The notes under the pieces: generated by a model
Databases searched by the model: none
What the model was told of the DNA's origin: nothing
The model's input: the letters and a program-made list of their open reading frames with translations, nothing else
Part shown: in pieces, positions 1-8,169 of the stretch
Numbering within the stretch: the first letter of the stretch is position 1
How the letters are laid out: every line of letters begins with the position of its first letter
Made by a program: the position numbers and the translations under genes
Source: Thermodesulfovibrio sp.
GTDB taxonomy: Bacteria > Nitrospirota > Thermodesulfovibrionia > Thermodesulfovibrionales > UBA6898
NCBI GenBank assembly: GCA_013824615.1
Contig: PNOC01000031.1
Span: 1-39,904, forward strand
Length of the DNA stretch: 39,904 nucleotides
Direction of reading: 5' to 3'

Positions 1-2
1 TT

Positions 3-209
3 TTTGCCGCCAGCCGGCTGCAGAAGGTGTTGGGGCAGCTCCGGTTTGAGGGAGAGTCGGAGAGTCAACCCGGCGGCAAGATCACCTTCAGTATCGGTGT
101 GGCGAGTTTTCCGGCTGATGCCGTTTACAAGGACGGGCTGATAAAGACCGTCGATGCCGCGCTCCGGAAGGCTAAAGAAGCCGGGGGAGACACTGTCGTT
201 TCGCTGTAA
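3..209 (+). CDS. Diguanylate cyclase, C-terminal end of GGDEF domain (partial)
   Basis: The reading frame is open from the left edge and ends in TAA at 207-209; its start lies outside the window. The visible residues match the end of a GGDEF domain: the ITFSIGVASFP strand, then a helix resembling the usual AD-ALY-AK-GR pattern, here VDAALRKAKEAGG. GGDEF domains make cyclic di-GMP from two GTP. The GGDEF signature itself would lie upstream and cannot be seen, so activity is unknown. The usual Tyr of ALYxAK is Arg here. A PilZ protein, a possible c-di-GMP receptor, lies convergently next to it, which fits a signalling context. Confidence 0.75.
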   Translation, partial: FAASRLQKVLGQLRFEGESESQPGGKITFSIGVASFPADAVYKDGLIKTVDAALRKAKEAGGDTVVSL

Positions 210-227
210 TCAGCGCAGAAGGTCAGT

Positions 228-896
228 TTATTCTCCTGCCAGGGCCTCTATAGCTGATACCGCCTCGGGACTGACATCAGTAAAGCATACGCCGTAGATT
301 TTTTCCTTCGCCTGCTTCCCGGCAATAACGCGCACCACCTCTGCAGTGGCGGTCATCTTTCGGGAGCCGGGAAGAGAGAATGCACAGATGATGATGTCCC
401 CTTCCAGCAGGTCAACCCGCGACTCCAGCATCATCCCCGTCGCACTGACATTTTTGGTATGACCGGCAAAAGGTCTGCCTTTCGTGGTCCCCTCGCATTT
501 CACCTTCAACTCCAGTCTGTATGATTTCCTCGATGCGATGTTCAGCAGCTGATAAGCCTCCTGAAGAAGAATCACGGTATTCAACGGGCTGGAGACAAAG
601 GCATTGGCGCTGCACTTGACGCAACGCTTCAGGTCCGCAGAATCCCCGGAGCAGACTATCATTATCGAGACATTCCGCAGTTTACTGTCCTTCCGTATCA
701 GACTGCAGAGCTTCTCTCCGGTCAGTTCCTGATCGTCGAGTTTTGCGATAATCAGGTCAGCCTGCTGCTGCTTATGCAGCGCAAAGGCGCTTGAATTTGA
801 TTCTGCGACCGCAATGCTGATATCTGACCTGCTGAGAAAATTATGCTCTTTTCTGAGGACTGCGTTGATATCTTCTGCGATGATTACCCTTTTCAT
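228..896 (-). CDS. Degenerate receiver domain fused to PilZ domain
   Basis: The protein has 222 residues. I start it at the ATG at 896 (MKRVIIAED) because a receiver fold begins with this hydrophobic strand; an in-frame start 36 bases upstream adds nothing recognisable. Residues 1-118 look like a response-regulator receiver with acidic residues E8 and D9. The position expected for the phosphorylated Asp appears to be K52, and the usual Lys near the end is S103, so ordinary phosphorylation is unlikely. Residues 123-222 form a PilZ domain with RxxxR (R123-R127) and NxSxxG (N149-G154), the c-di-GMP-binding motifs. It probably acts as a cytoplasmic c-di-GMP sensor, but the target is unknown. It converges with the upstream GGDEF gene. 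Confidence 0.8.
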   Translation of the reverse strand: MKRVIIAEDINAVLRKEHNFLSRSDISIAVAESNSSAFALHKQQQADLIIAKLDDQELTGEKLCSLIRKDSKLRNVSIMIVCSGDSADLKRCVKCSANAFVSSPLNTVILLQEAYQLLNIASRKSYRLELKVKCEGTTKGRPFAGHTKNVSATGMMLESRVDLLEGDIIICAFSLPGSRKMTATAEVVRVIAGKQAKEKIYGVCFTDVSPEAVSAIEALAGE

Positions 897-1041
897 GGTT
901 ATTGATATCAGTATAACGTTAGCGGGCAGCACGGGTAAAGTGTTTGTGAGGTTACCAGCCGGGAGGCCCCGGTGAAAAACTGAAACTTCCGTAGATAAAC
1001 TCTGCTTTTTCTATCCTGCTGATAACGTGATATACTTTGTT

Positions 1042-1875
1042 ATGACCCTCCCAAAAAGAAAACTAGGGAAAACAGGAGTCGACGTCACAATCCTCGGACT
1101 CGGGGGTGAAGGAATTTTGCGCACCTTCGGGCATGAGCGGGAGGCCTCAACCCTGATCAACAGGGCAATAGACCTCGGCATTAACTATTTTGAATCAGCA
1201 AGGGCTTATTCAGGCAGTGAGGCTTATTACGGATCGGCCCTCAGGGAAAGAAGAAAAGATATCTTTCTCGCGAGCAAGTCGCACGCCCGCGACAGAAAAG
1301 GCGCTCTGGCGCATCTGCATGAAACCCTGGCCAATATGAAGACCGACCATCTCGACCTCTGGCAGGTTCATGACGTCAGGGAGGAGGCAGAGGTTGAGGA
1401 GATCTTCGGCAGCGGAGGGGCCATCGAAGCCTTCAGCGAGGCACGTGAAAAAGGCATGGCAAGGTTCATAGGCGTCACCGGCCATCACAACCCCCTGATT
1501 ACCAGGAAGTGCATGGAACTCTTTGATTTTGATACGGTACTCATCCCGATAAACCCTGCGGAGCATGTATACAGCAGTTTCATCAAAACGGTCATACCGG
1601 CTGCCCGGGAAAGGAAAATGGGTATCGTTGCGATGAAAACCTATTTCCGCGGCCTGGCAGCACAACTGCCGGGTTTTCAGGACCTTGAGCCGTTTTATCG
1701 CTTCACCCTGTCTCATCCGATATCCACTGCGGTCATCGGCTGCGACAGCATTGAGCAACTCGAAGAAAATGTGCGTTTTGCGGCCGCTTTTGAAGCCATG
1801 ACAAAGGATGAAATGGACGGGATGCAGGAGATGATTACACCCTATGCGCGAAAGCTCATGTACTACAAACCGTAG
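1042..1875 (+). CDS. Aldo/keto reductase family oxidoreductase
   Basis: This 277-residue protein is a TIM-barrel aldo/keto reductase that would reduce carbonyl compounds with NAD(P)H; the substrate is unknown. It opens with the typical LGKTGVDVTILGLGGEG strand. The tetrad region reads NYFESARAY, so the usual Asp of FDTAxxY is Glu, followed by the Tyr, a Lys in LASKS and a His in LWQVHDV. The late segment TAVIGCDSIEQLEEN matches the cofactor-binding end of the family. It lacks the C-terminal ferredoxin-like Cys cluster of some anaerobe members. The ATG at 1042 is preferred over an upstream GTG at 1027; neither has a strong ribosome binding site. Confidence 0.85.
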   Translation: MTLPKRKLGKTGVDVTILGLGGEGILRTFGHEREASTLINRAIDLGINYFESARAYSGSEAYYGSALRERRKDIFLASKSHARDRKGALAHLHETLANMKTDHLDLWQVHDVREEAEVEEIFGSGGAIEAFSEAREKGMARFIGVTGHHNPLITRKCMELFDFDTVLIPINPAEHVYSSFIKTVIPAARERKMGIVAMKTYFRGLAAQLPGFQDLEPFYRFTLSHPISTAVIGCDSIEQLEENVRFAAAFEAMTKDEMDGMQEMITPYARKLMYYKP

Positions 1876-1951
1876 ATCCTGTCATTCCCCACTTTGGCAA
1901 AGGGGGGTGAGGGGGGATTTAATTGATCCAGCAATTGAATACCTCAATTCT

Positions 1952-1975
1952 GTCATTCCGGCGTGTCCGGAATCC
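1952..1975. repeat. REP-like palindrome (GTCATTCCGG...CCGGAATCC)
   Basis: ATTCCGG and CCGGAAT are inverted around a short loop, with the outer context GTCATTC/GAATCC. Related sites with a GAATGAC or GTCAT border occur at 3222-3245 and 32849-32922, so it belongs to a family of dispersed intergenic palindromes. Confidence 0.5.
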
Positions 1976-2066
1976 TTCCGGAAACAAAGAAAGACGCCCG
2001 AAAAGTGAGGATAATTTATTTGGATATTCTGCTGCGGGTTTAATAAATGCGGAAGCTTTTTCCCAT

Positions 2067-2274
2067 ATGGGGTTTCACCCCACGCCCCAGTCACCTTTCT
2101 TGATGGCCAAGCAAGGTAACCGAAAGAAGGCCACCCCAACGAACATCTCTATACGGCCTGCTCTGTCGTGCGCACTAAATTTGGGAAACTCGCCCCGGAG
2201 GTACCGGGGACTCAGACAGTCCCAAATTTTTAACGCGCGCACTCGGTCGCATACCTGAGATTTTCAAAGGGGGT
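2067..2274 (+). repeat. Structured dispersed repeat, copy A
   Basis: One of four related elements of 205-220 bp in the window. It begins with the hairpin TGGGGT-TTC-ACCCCA and continues with a conserved core in which AAATTTGGGA pairs with TCCCAAATTT around an inner CCCCGG/CCGGGG hairpin. An alternative hairpin GGGACT-CAGAC-AGTCCC could compete with the outer stem. It ends near GAGATTTTC followed by a G-run. Copy B lies about 720 bp away in the opposite orientation, with one small membrane protein gene between them. Short ORFs across it are not conserved as proteins. Confidence 0.85.
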
Positions 2275-2431
2275 AAACAGGAGAAAACAGCGATCCATAC
2301 CGCAGTACGTGCATCCTTGGTTGTTGATTAGCACCGATCCAATCGAGAGCTATTAGGGATGGAAACTATTGCAGATTTCCGAAAGTAATGTGGTAACAAG
2401 GTGTGTCACCTGCGCACTGAGGACGCAATTG

Positions 2432-2794
2432 TTATTTATATTTGTTTGCCATTTTAGATTTGCAATAATCCCAGATTCTCTGCCCCAAAATGCTGCCGAG
2501 TAGAGCTGCAGTGACTGTTGGTATAAGCATTTTCAAGAATATATCAAAATTAAGATCAGAGAAATTGGATGTTTCAATAAATTTATCAACGGCAAGAAAA
2601 CCTAAGAAGATGACGTCTGGTAATAAGACAATTAACGCACTACAGAACTTATGATCAGAGAGGATTGTGCCAGCAATTGTTCCCCCGATGAAAAATAATG
2701 GTATAGGCATCAAAGGGTAAAACCACCAACACTGCCACGAAAACAAGAATGTCACAAGGCCAACAACGATGAGTTGAAATATTTTTGTTATCAT
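2432..2794 (-). CDS. Small hypothetical membrane protein
   Basis: This 120-residue protein is not a family I recognise. It has about four hydrophobic segments: near residues 5-20, 25-45, 52-70 and 87-105. It ends in a basic tail (CKSKMANKYK), suggesting a cytoplasmic C terminus. It is more AT-rich than neighbouring genes and stands alone between repeat copies A and B, which face each other. That context suggests recent acquisition or a cargo position, but this is inference. No catalytic motif can be seen. Confidence 0.5.
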   Translation of the reverse strand: MITKIFQLIVVGLVTFLFSWQCWWFYPLMPIPLFFIGGTIAGTILSDHKFCSALIVLLPDVIFLGFLAVDKFIETSNFSDLNFDIFLKMLIPTVTAALLGSILGQRIWDYCKSKMANKYK

Positions 2795-2994
2795 TTCAGC
2801 TATAACTAATGAATATGCACGGCAGGTGTTTTTCCCATATCGCCTACCATCATAACATAGCCATTATTTCTTGAAAAGAACAAATCTCAGTGTTGATTTT
2901 CCCAAAGAAAAGTTATAAGTAACGAACTTGGCTTCGGAGTTTGTTACAGGAAGGAATGATCCATCCATGTTCCCGGAGCTTTGTTATCCTGACT

Positions 2995-3199
2995 CCCCTT
3001 CGAAAATCTTAGGGCTGCGACGGAGTTCGCGCGTATAGAATTTGGGACTGTCTGAGTCCCCGTACCTCGGGGGCGAGTTTCCCAAATTCAGTGCTGACGA
3101 CCAAGCAGACCGTATAAAGATTTTCGCGGGGTGCGTTCTTGGGCGTCACCTTGCTTGCGCATTCAAGAAAGGTGACTGGGGCATGGGGTGAAACCCCAT
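2995..3199 (-). repeat. Structured dispersed repeat, copy B
   Basis: Inverse orientation to copy A. From the plus strand it starts at CCCCTTCGAAAATCTT, contains the GAATTTGGGACTGTCTGAGTCCCC core and the GCGAGTTTCCCAAATTC arm, and ends at the GGGGTGAAACCCCAT hairpin. The core differs from copy A at scattered positions but keeps the pairing arms, which suggests the structure matters. Confidence 0.85.
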
Positions 3200-3221
3200 T
3201 ATGGATAATAACATCCAATCT

Positions 3222-3245
3222 GGATCCCGCCTCCGCGGGAATGAC
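3222..3245. repeat. REP-like palindrome (ATCCCGC-CTCC-GCGGGAAT)
   Basis: GGATCCCGC and GCGGGAATGAC form a hairpin with a four-base loop. It is a relative of the intergenic palindromes at 1952-1975 and 32898-32922, and directly follows repeat copy B. Confidence 0.55.
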
Positions 3246-3294
3246 GAACTCGTAAACAGAGCAATCCCCGTCTCCCCTACATCAAAAGGTTCTG

Positions 3295-3663
3295 CTATCC
3301 AACAAACAGCACCCTGTCCAATTCCCTGAAATGCGCATCACCGGTTACGACGGTGGAATCCGTTTCAAGCGCGGTAGCATAGACAATCGCATCTGCCATC
3401 GGCAGGGAGTGTTTGATGCTCAGGTCAGCTGCAAATAGCGCGGTGCTTTCGGTGAGATCGACCACCTTTGTGCGGTTCATGAGCGAAACAGCCGAAAGCG
3501 CCTCGTCCTCTGTCCTGTCCCTTTTAATCTTTTTATAAACCTCGTACAGGACGATCGTCGGGGTAACAACACGCTCCAGGTCTTTCAGATGCCGGGCATA
3601 TTCATCTGCCAGAGGGCCTGAGGTAAAGAATTCGATCCAGCCTGAAGAGTCAATGAGCTGCAT
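3295..3663 (-). CDS. vapC: PIN-domain toxin, VapC family
   Basis: This 122-residue protein has the standard VapC length and motif order: LIDSSGWIEF with the first catalytic Asp (D5), a Glu in VLYEVYK near residue 42, Asp in LPMADAIVYA near residue 91 and Asp in VTGDAHFREL near residue 110. These acidic residues bind Mg2+ or Mn2+ for ribonuclease activity in the family, commonly against tRNA or rRNA. Its ATG shares one base with the antitoxin stop codon, so the two genes are translationally coupled. The RNA target cannot be predicted. Confidence 0.9.
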   Translation of the reverse strand: MQLIDSSGWIEFFTSGPLADEYARHLKDLERVVTPTIVLYEVYKKIKRDRTEDEALSAVSLMNRTKVVDLTESTALFAADLSIKHSLPMADAIVYATALETDSTVVTGDAHFRELDRVLFVG

Positions 3664-3869
3664 TATCGCTCTTCGTCCTCCCTGACATTCCCCGTGTCCA
3701 TACCCTTAAGAAATCCCCTGAACGCTGCAAGCGGCTTTTCCGGGATAAAGTAGATGACGCCCCCTTTGGTTACTACATTCATCTTCTGTCCGGCTTTCAG
3801 ATGCAGTTGGTTCCTTACATCCTTCGGGATAACCACCTGGAATTTCGGAGAAATAGTGGTTGTTGTCAT
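3663..3869 (-). CDS. vapB: AbrB/SpoVT-type antitoxin of VapBC pair
   Basis: This 68-residue protein has a swapped-hairpin AbrB DNA-binding domain in residues 1-45, with the typical SPKFQVVIPKDVRNQL and LKAGQKMNVV segments. The acidic C-terminal tail, residues 50-68, would wrap the toxin. The start is supported by GGAGG about six bases upstream on the minus strand. It precedes the toxin gene, as usual for these operons, and is expected to repress its own promoter together with the toxin. Confidence 0.88.
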   Translation of the reverse strand: MTTTTISPKFQVVIPKDVRNQLHLKAGQKMNVVTKGGVIYFIPEKPLAAFRGFLKGMDTGNVREDEER

Positions 3870-3881
3870 ATGTCCTCCAAA

Positions 3882-3905
3882 TTACTTATCGATACACTTA
3901 TCGTA
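3882..3905 (-). promoter_or_regulatory. Possible VapB operator: two ACTTATCG repeats
   Basis: Two copies of ACTTATCG (CGATAAGT on the gene strand) start 12 bp apart at 3884 and 3896, just upstream of the antitoxin ribosome binding site, bounded by TTAC/GTAA. The position fits an autoregulatory site; binding is inferred from the family. Confidence 0.4.
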
Positions 3906-4114
3906 AAACAAATAATCTGCGCTGTCAATCCGATGTAATAAAACTGCCTCTTTTTGTCACAGAGAATATTAAATGTCACTATCTGAGTCTATATCCGGCG
4001 CCAGGAATAACAAATTTGACACCCTGCTCCTGTTCCAATAGCATTCCTGCCCTCAAAACGTCCTCGTTCCGGGTGGTACTGAAGTTGCTATTTAACATAC
4101 CGGAAATAGATGCT

Positions 4115-5614
4115 ATGAAAAACTCAGGAGATATTGACAGACGTAACGACAAGAAGTTCTATGGCACCGGCCTTATCCTCTTCTTTTTATTCATCACCGC
4201 GTCAGTATCCTTGCCAGCCCAGCAGCCTCCTATGATTGACGGGTGTCCCATCTTCCCTGTCAATAACGCCTGGAACACCCCGATTGACCATCTTCCTCTG
4301 GGTGCAAACTCATCGGCCTATATTGCGACCATCGGCGCGACAGGAGGCCTTCACCCTGATTTCGGGTCAGGAACATGGGATGGCGGGCCTATCGGCATCC
4401 CGTTTAATATCGTTTCCGGAACCCAGCAGAAGGTTGCAATTGCCTTTGGCTATGCTGGTGAAAGCGACCCGGGGCCTTATCCAATCCCTCCGGATGCACT
4501 GATCGAGGGCGGCAGCCAGTCAGGCGGGGACCGCCACGTCCTGGTGCTCGACAGAGACAACTGCATGCTGTACGAAACCTGGTCGTCATATAGGCAGCCT
4601 GACGGAAGCTGGCACGCAGGCTCAGGGGCGGTCTTTGATCTGCACTCAAATACTCTTCGCCCCTACGACTGGACCTCTGCGGATGCTGCAGGCCTTCCTG
4701 TGCTTCCCGGGCTGGTCCGTTATGATGAGGTGGCCTCCGGCGAGATCAGGCATGCCATAAGATTTACAGCACCGCAGACCCGAAACACCTTTGTATGGCC
4801 TGCTCGACACTATGCCTCGGACCAAACCGGCAGCAATTACCCGCCGATGGGGCAGCGCTTCAGGCTGAAAGCGGGCTTTGATATCTCGCCGTATTCTCCT
4901 GAACTGCAGACCATATTCCGCGCAATGCAGCGCTACGGGATCATCCTGGCCGACAATGGCTCAGCGTGGTACATATCCGGCGTACCGGACCCGCGATGGG
5001 ATAATGATATGCTGGTGAGCGGATTCAGCGAGGTCAGCGGAGCTGACTTCGAGGCCGTCGATGCCTCCGGGATTATGATACAGGAAAACTCCGGCGAGGC
5101 CAGACAACCTTCCTGGCCCCTGACCGTTCAGAAGTCAGGGGCTGGAGACGGGACAATAACCAGTTCTCCTGCCGGCATAAACTGCGGAGATATATGTTCG
5201 AATGATTTCACGGATGGAGCAACGGTAACACTCACCGCTGCCACGACAGTGGGCTCAGCCTTCAATGGCTGGGGCGGGTGCACCGACAGCTCCGGAGCAA
5301 TCTGCCATGTGACCATGGGCTCAGCAAAGGATGTCACTGCAGATTTCTCGGACTGCCCGGTTCTCCCTGTCAGGAGTGGAGGAGAATATTATTCAGCTCT
5401 CCGCGACGCATATGATCTATCCCTAGAGGGAGGCCTGATTCAGGTCCAGGCTGTAGTGATTATAGAAAGCCCTGACTTCAACGGAAATGTTTCAGTCACC
5501 CTACAGGGAGGTTATGATTGCGATTACTCGGCTGTCATCGCCAGTTCGACCATTCATGGGACGGTTACCATCTCAGGAGGCACGGTTGCTATGGATGGAA
5601 TCAGTATAGAGTAG
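4115..5614 (+). CDS. Secreted protein with bacterial repeat domain and GGYD C-terminal module
   Basis: I start this 499-residue protein at the ATG at 4115 because a signal peptide follows (GLILFFLFITASVSLPAQ); the open frame extends 255 bases further upstream without resembling secreted protein. Residues about 35-330 form a conserved extracellular domain with segments such as ESDPGPYPIP, EGGSQSGGDRH, SGAVFDLHSNTLRP, LPGLVRYDEV and ADNGSAWYISG. I know this pattern from proteins of several phyla but cannot give a function. Residues about 335-412 resemble the bacterial repeat (Flg_new-like) domain, with paired Cys. The last 85 residues match the C-terminal module of the protein at 7324-8109. Likely exported or surface-bound. 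Confidence 0.7.
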   Translation: MKNSGDIDRRNDKKFYGTGLILFFLFITASVSLPAQQPPMIDGCPIFPVNNAWNTPIDHLPLGANSSAYIATIGATGGLHPDFGSGTWDGGPIGIPFNIVSGTQQKVAIAFGYAGESDPGPYPIPPDALIEGGSQSGGDRHVLVLDRDNCMLYETWSSYRQPDGSWHAGSGAVFDLHSNTLRPYDWTSADAAGLPVLPGLVRYDEVASGEIRHAIRFTAPQTRNTFVWPARHYASDQTGSNYPPMGQRFRLKAGFDISPYSPELQTIFRAMQRYGIILADNGSAWYISGVPDPRWDNDMLVSGFSEVSGADFEAVDASGIMIQENSGEARQPSWPLTVQKSGAGDGTITSSPAGINCGDICSNDFTDGATVTLTAATTVGSAFNGWGGCTDSSGAICHVTMGSAKDVTADFSDCPVLPVRSGGEYYSALRDAYDLSLEGGLIQVQAVVIIESPDFNGNVSVTLQGGYDCDYSAVIASSTIHGTVTISGGTVAMDGISIE

Positions 5615-5679
5615 ATAAACAGAAAGCTATCGGCCAAAGGACAAGACCTGAAGCGGGATGGATATTTATTATTTTCATA

Positions 5680-5886
5680 ATGGGGTTTCACCCCAAACCC
5701 CAGTTACCTTTCTTGTATGCGCTAGAAAGGATAACCCAAAGAACGCACCCCAACGAAAATCTCTTAACGGTCTGCTTCGTCGTGCGCACTAAATTTGGGA
5801 AACTCGCCCCGGAGGTACCGGGGACTCAGACAGCCCCAAATTTTTAACGCGCACACTCGGTCGCATACCTGAGATTTTCGAAGGGG
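5680..5886 (+). repeat. Structured dispersed repeat, copy C
   Basis: Same orientation as copy A: TGGGGTTTCACCCCA hairpin, then AAATTTGGGAAACTCGCCCC, CCGGGGACTCAGACAG and CCCAAATTT. One arm base differs (GCCCC instead of GTCCC before AAATTT), slightly weakening the outer stem. It lies 66 bases after the stop codon of the preceding gene and faces copy D, about 7.8 kb away beyond the Rhs cluster. Confidence 0.85.
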
Positions 5887-6136
5887 ATAGGACCCCAAAA
5901 TCTGGATGATTACACCGACTACTCCTCGCCGCGGCCTTCTCTGCGGCGGTGTTGAGTTCCAAAATAACATGTCACAACTGGCTTGCGATGTACGGGGCGT
6001 AATCTTCGTTGACCAGTTTATTTGAGAAAACTCATGTGCAGCCGCAAAGGTGAAAAATCAGTGGGCTTGAGCGCTCCCGCATGAGGCCAATAATCAAAGG
6101 AGAATGATCAATCGCCCCTACCTGCTCCTGAATAAA

Positions 6137-7282
6137 CTACTGCAGTCTAATATATCTAACCGCCGTTTCTCCGTCCCCGTCAGACAATAGGCTGCTTATT
6201 GTCCATCCGATCCCAAAGGGCATGTTTCTGCTGCATTGTAATTTAATCAGATTCGCCCCCGGCGCTGCATAAATAACATCAATGGGTGCGGTTGCCTGTG
6301 TTGGCTTGTTATAGGTGGTACTATGGACTACAAGAGTATTGCCTCCGCAGGGTACGTTTGCCGTAGCATCGAATAATCTGCAGGTTATCTTGCCGAACAT
6401 ATCTGCGTCAGATATGAACGCAAATTCAAACGCACCGGAATAGGTCGCCCCATTGTTCGCAGTAATATTCCACCTGTAATATCTATAGTTCCCTGGGGTA
6501 TTAATAAGGAAGCTTCTTGCTTCCATGCTGGTCCAGTTCGTCTGATTTGTCTGAGTATCCAAAACCGACCAGTTTGTTCCATCGTTTGAACCGCTGAGGT
6601 TCCAGTTCTTAGCGTTGCTGGTCAATTGCGCATGTGCACTGGTAACCCCGGTAATCATATATCCCGCTGCCCGCAATGAATTTCCGCTGCCCAAGTCCAA
6701 CTGCACATATCCCGTGGGCGTGCTGATAACACCTTCATAGCCGCCTGTACTGTGGTTGAATAGATTCCAAGTATAATACACGCTTCCATATTCCCCTGAA
6801 GAAGTTACCAGGTTAGGAGAGGGCGCACTGAATCCGGTCATTGTGGGGCCGGGATTTGCCATCGTGCTTGTATAGTCGGGGATATTCCATGCCGCCCGGA
6901 CCTTGCCACTGAGATGATATGTACCGGATGAAGGCAATTGGATGGCCAGCCCTGTATCCTGATACACTCCGGCATTGCCCGTGAGACTGAAAGTACCGTT
7001 TAGAATGGCACTCCCGTTTATCCCCGTTGTGCTGACAACCCCCGCATTATCCACATACGCCTTTGTCGCTGCGTCACTGGAGTTTATCGGGTTGGCAATA
7101 TTCGTCACTGTATATGTCGGAGCGGAGCCCGACAGCTTAATATTGCCCGAGACTTCCAGTTTGGCACCCGGATTCGTCGTCCCAACCCCCAGATTCCCGT
7201 CCACGTAAAAGTCCCCGTTTGCCGCGAAGGCGTTTATCGCGATCAACAGAAACACTATTATCCCTGAAATCCTCTTCCCCAT
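6137..7282 (-). CDS. Secreted tail-fibre-like protein
   Basis: This 381-residue protein starts at the ATG at 7282, preceded by GGAGGAGAAG; a longer frame lacks such a site. A signal peptide covers residues 1-21 (FLLIAINAFAANG). It continues with DGNLGVGTTNPGAKLEVSG and SSDAATKAYVD, motifs typical of phage tail fibres and bacterial surface proteins that imitate them. A middle segment with SGSNDGTNWSVLDTQT and YRYYRWNITANNG resembles a discoidin (F5/8 type C) carbohydrate-binding fold. The last 90 residues contain three Cys. It is probably secreted and may be an adhesin; no phage structural neighbours exist. It belongs to the minus-strand cluster downstream of the Rhs gene. Confidence 0.65.
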   Translation of the reverse strand: MGKRISGIIVFLLIAINAFAANGDFYVDGNLGVGTTNPGAKLEVSGNIKLSGSAPTYTVTNIANPINSSDAATKAYVDNAGVVSTTGINGSAILNGTFSLTGNAGVYQDTGLAIQLPSSGTYHLSGKVRAAWNIPDYTSTMANPGPTMTGFSAPSPNLVTSSGEYGSVYYTWNLFNHSTGGYEGVISTPTGYVQLDLGSGNSLRAAGYMITGVTSAHAQLTSNAKNWNLSGSNDGTNWSVLDTQTNQTNWTSMEARSFLINTPGNYRYYRWNITANNGATYSGAFEFAFISDADMFGKITCRLFDATANVPCGGNTLVVHSTTYNKPTQATAPIDVIYAAPGANLIKLQCSRNMPFGIGWTISSLLSDGDGETAVRYIRLQ

Positions 7283-7323
7283 CTTCTCCTCCATTGTATA
7301 TGTAGTTTGAATTTTCATCATCG

Positions 7324-8109
7324 CTACTGAATAACCCTTATGTTCTTCATTGTTGCGCTGCCCCCGGCGGTGCGGATTGATCCTCGAAGAAATGAGAGAC
7401 CGCCGTTGTTCGTAATAAAGCTGTCATCGTATCCGCCTTCAACCGTCACGGCAATATCGCGGTTCAGCAGATCGGTTTCCATAAAGGTGACGGCCTGCAG
7501 CTGAATGACCTCACCGGAGACTGCCGCGTCATAGGCAGCCTGAAGCGTGTCAAAATATGCAGGGGTTGCCCGGGCTATCCTGACATTACGGAAGTACCCT
7601 GACCCGGTTACGGGAATATCCAGCCTGAGTGAGTCCGGGACACTGAACGACAGGGCTATAGTGCCGCTCTGAGCGTTGACCGCAGTCGGCACAAAAGAAA
7701 CCTGTACTGAGCAGCTCGCTGCCGGTGCGAGAACACCAGAACAGCCGTTAGTCACTGAAAAAGACGAGGCATCAGCACCTGTTACGTTGACTGTGCCTAG
7801 GGTAATGGCTGATGAGCCCGCATTCGTAATGGTGAACGTCTGAGTTGATGAGCTGCCCACCGCAACTGAGCTGAAATTAGAGCTGGCGGGGCTTGCTGTG
7901 ACACTATAGCGCTGAAGCCGCCCCAACAGATTGCCAACAGCATCATATTGATATTCGGTAATTGAACTGTTCTTATTCACCTGGATCAGCCGGTGTGCGG
8001 CGTCGTAGGTATAGATGGCTGTTTCGGCGAACGCTGTACCCAGGCCAGCGAAGATCAAGAACAGTGTCAGCAATCCGCTTACTGCCTGTCTTATTGGTCC
8101 TCTGTGCAT
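7324..8109 (-). CDS. Secreted protein: RHS-repeat fragment, ASH-like domain, GGYD module
   Basis: This 261-residue protein begins at the ATG at 8109, with GGAGGG about eight bases upstream; a longer frame to 8166 lacks support. A signal peptide covers residues 1-29. It then has about two YD/RHS repeats (AIYTYDAAHRLIQVNK, EYQYDAVGNLLGRL), like the ends of Rhs proteins. Residues about 72-170 form an ASPM-SPD2-Hydin-like immunoglobulin domain (SSTQTFTITNAGSSAITLGTV, GCSGVLAPAASCSV). The final 85 residues carry AYDAA, IQLQAV and GGYD, shared with the protein at 4115-5614. It may be a displaced Rhs tip or an independent surface protein. Confidence 0.65.
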   Translation of the reverse strand: MHRGPIRQAVSGLLTLFLIFAGLGTAFAETAIYTYDAAHRLIQVNKNSSITEYQYDAVGNLLGRLQRYSVTASPASSNFSSVAVGSSSTQTFTITNAGSSAITLGTVNVTGADASSFSVTNGCSGVLAPAASCSVQVSFVPTAVNAQSGTIALSFSVPDSLRLDIPVTGSGYFRNVRIARATPAYFDTLQAAYDAAVSGEVIQLQAVTFMETDLLNRDIAVTVEGGYDDSFITNNGGLSFLRGSIRTAGGSATMKNIRVIQ

Positions 8110-8169
8110 AACCAATTCCCTCCTAAGTTTCAAATCCATACCAGTTCTTCGACCAGCTACACACATAAA

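Larger units (their letters stand above)
1876..2431. other. Intergenic region with repeats, no convincing gene
   Basis: This stretch between the aldo/keto reductase and the small membrane protein has no supportable gene. It holds a C/G-rich motif near 1881-1920, a short REP-like palindrome at 1952-1975 and the structured repeat copy A. The roughly 155 bases after the repeat show nothing recognisable. Confidence 0.6.
2795..3294. other. Intergenic region with repeat copy B and palindrome
   Basis: No gene is supported here. The left 200 bases are AT-rich and may hold the promoter of the small membrane protein on the minus strand. The rest is repeat copy B at 2995-3199 and a REP-like palindrome at 3222-3245. 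Confidence 0.55.

Noticed and set aside
1923-2258. Short frames across the four dispersed repeats as real proteins
   Set aside because: They follow the repeat sequence in either orientation, differ in length and frame, and have no domain. RNA or DNA structure explains the conservation better.
3860-4114. N-terminal extension of the secreted protein from 3860
   Set aside because: The extension has no domain, places the signal peptide internally, and overlaps the VapB regulatory region.
5887-6136. GC-rich hairpin CGCCGC/GCGGCG near 5930 as a terminator
   Set aside because: No T-run follows on either strand, so it was not called a terminator.
6137-7282. Prophage tail-fibre gene
   Set aside because: The protein has a signal peptide and no phage structural, lysis or integrase genes are nearby.
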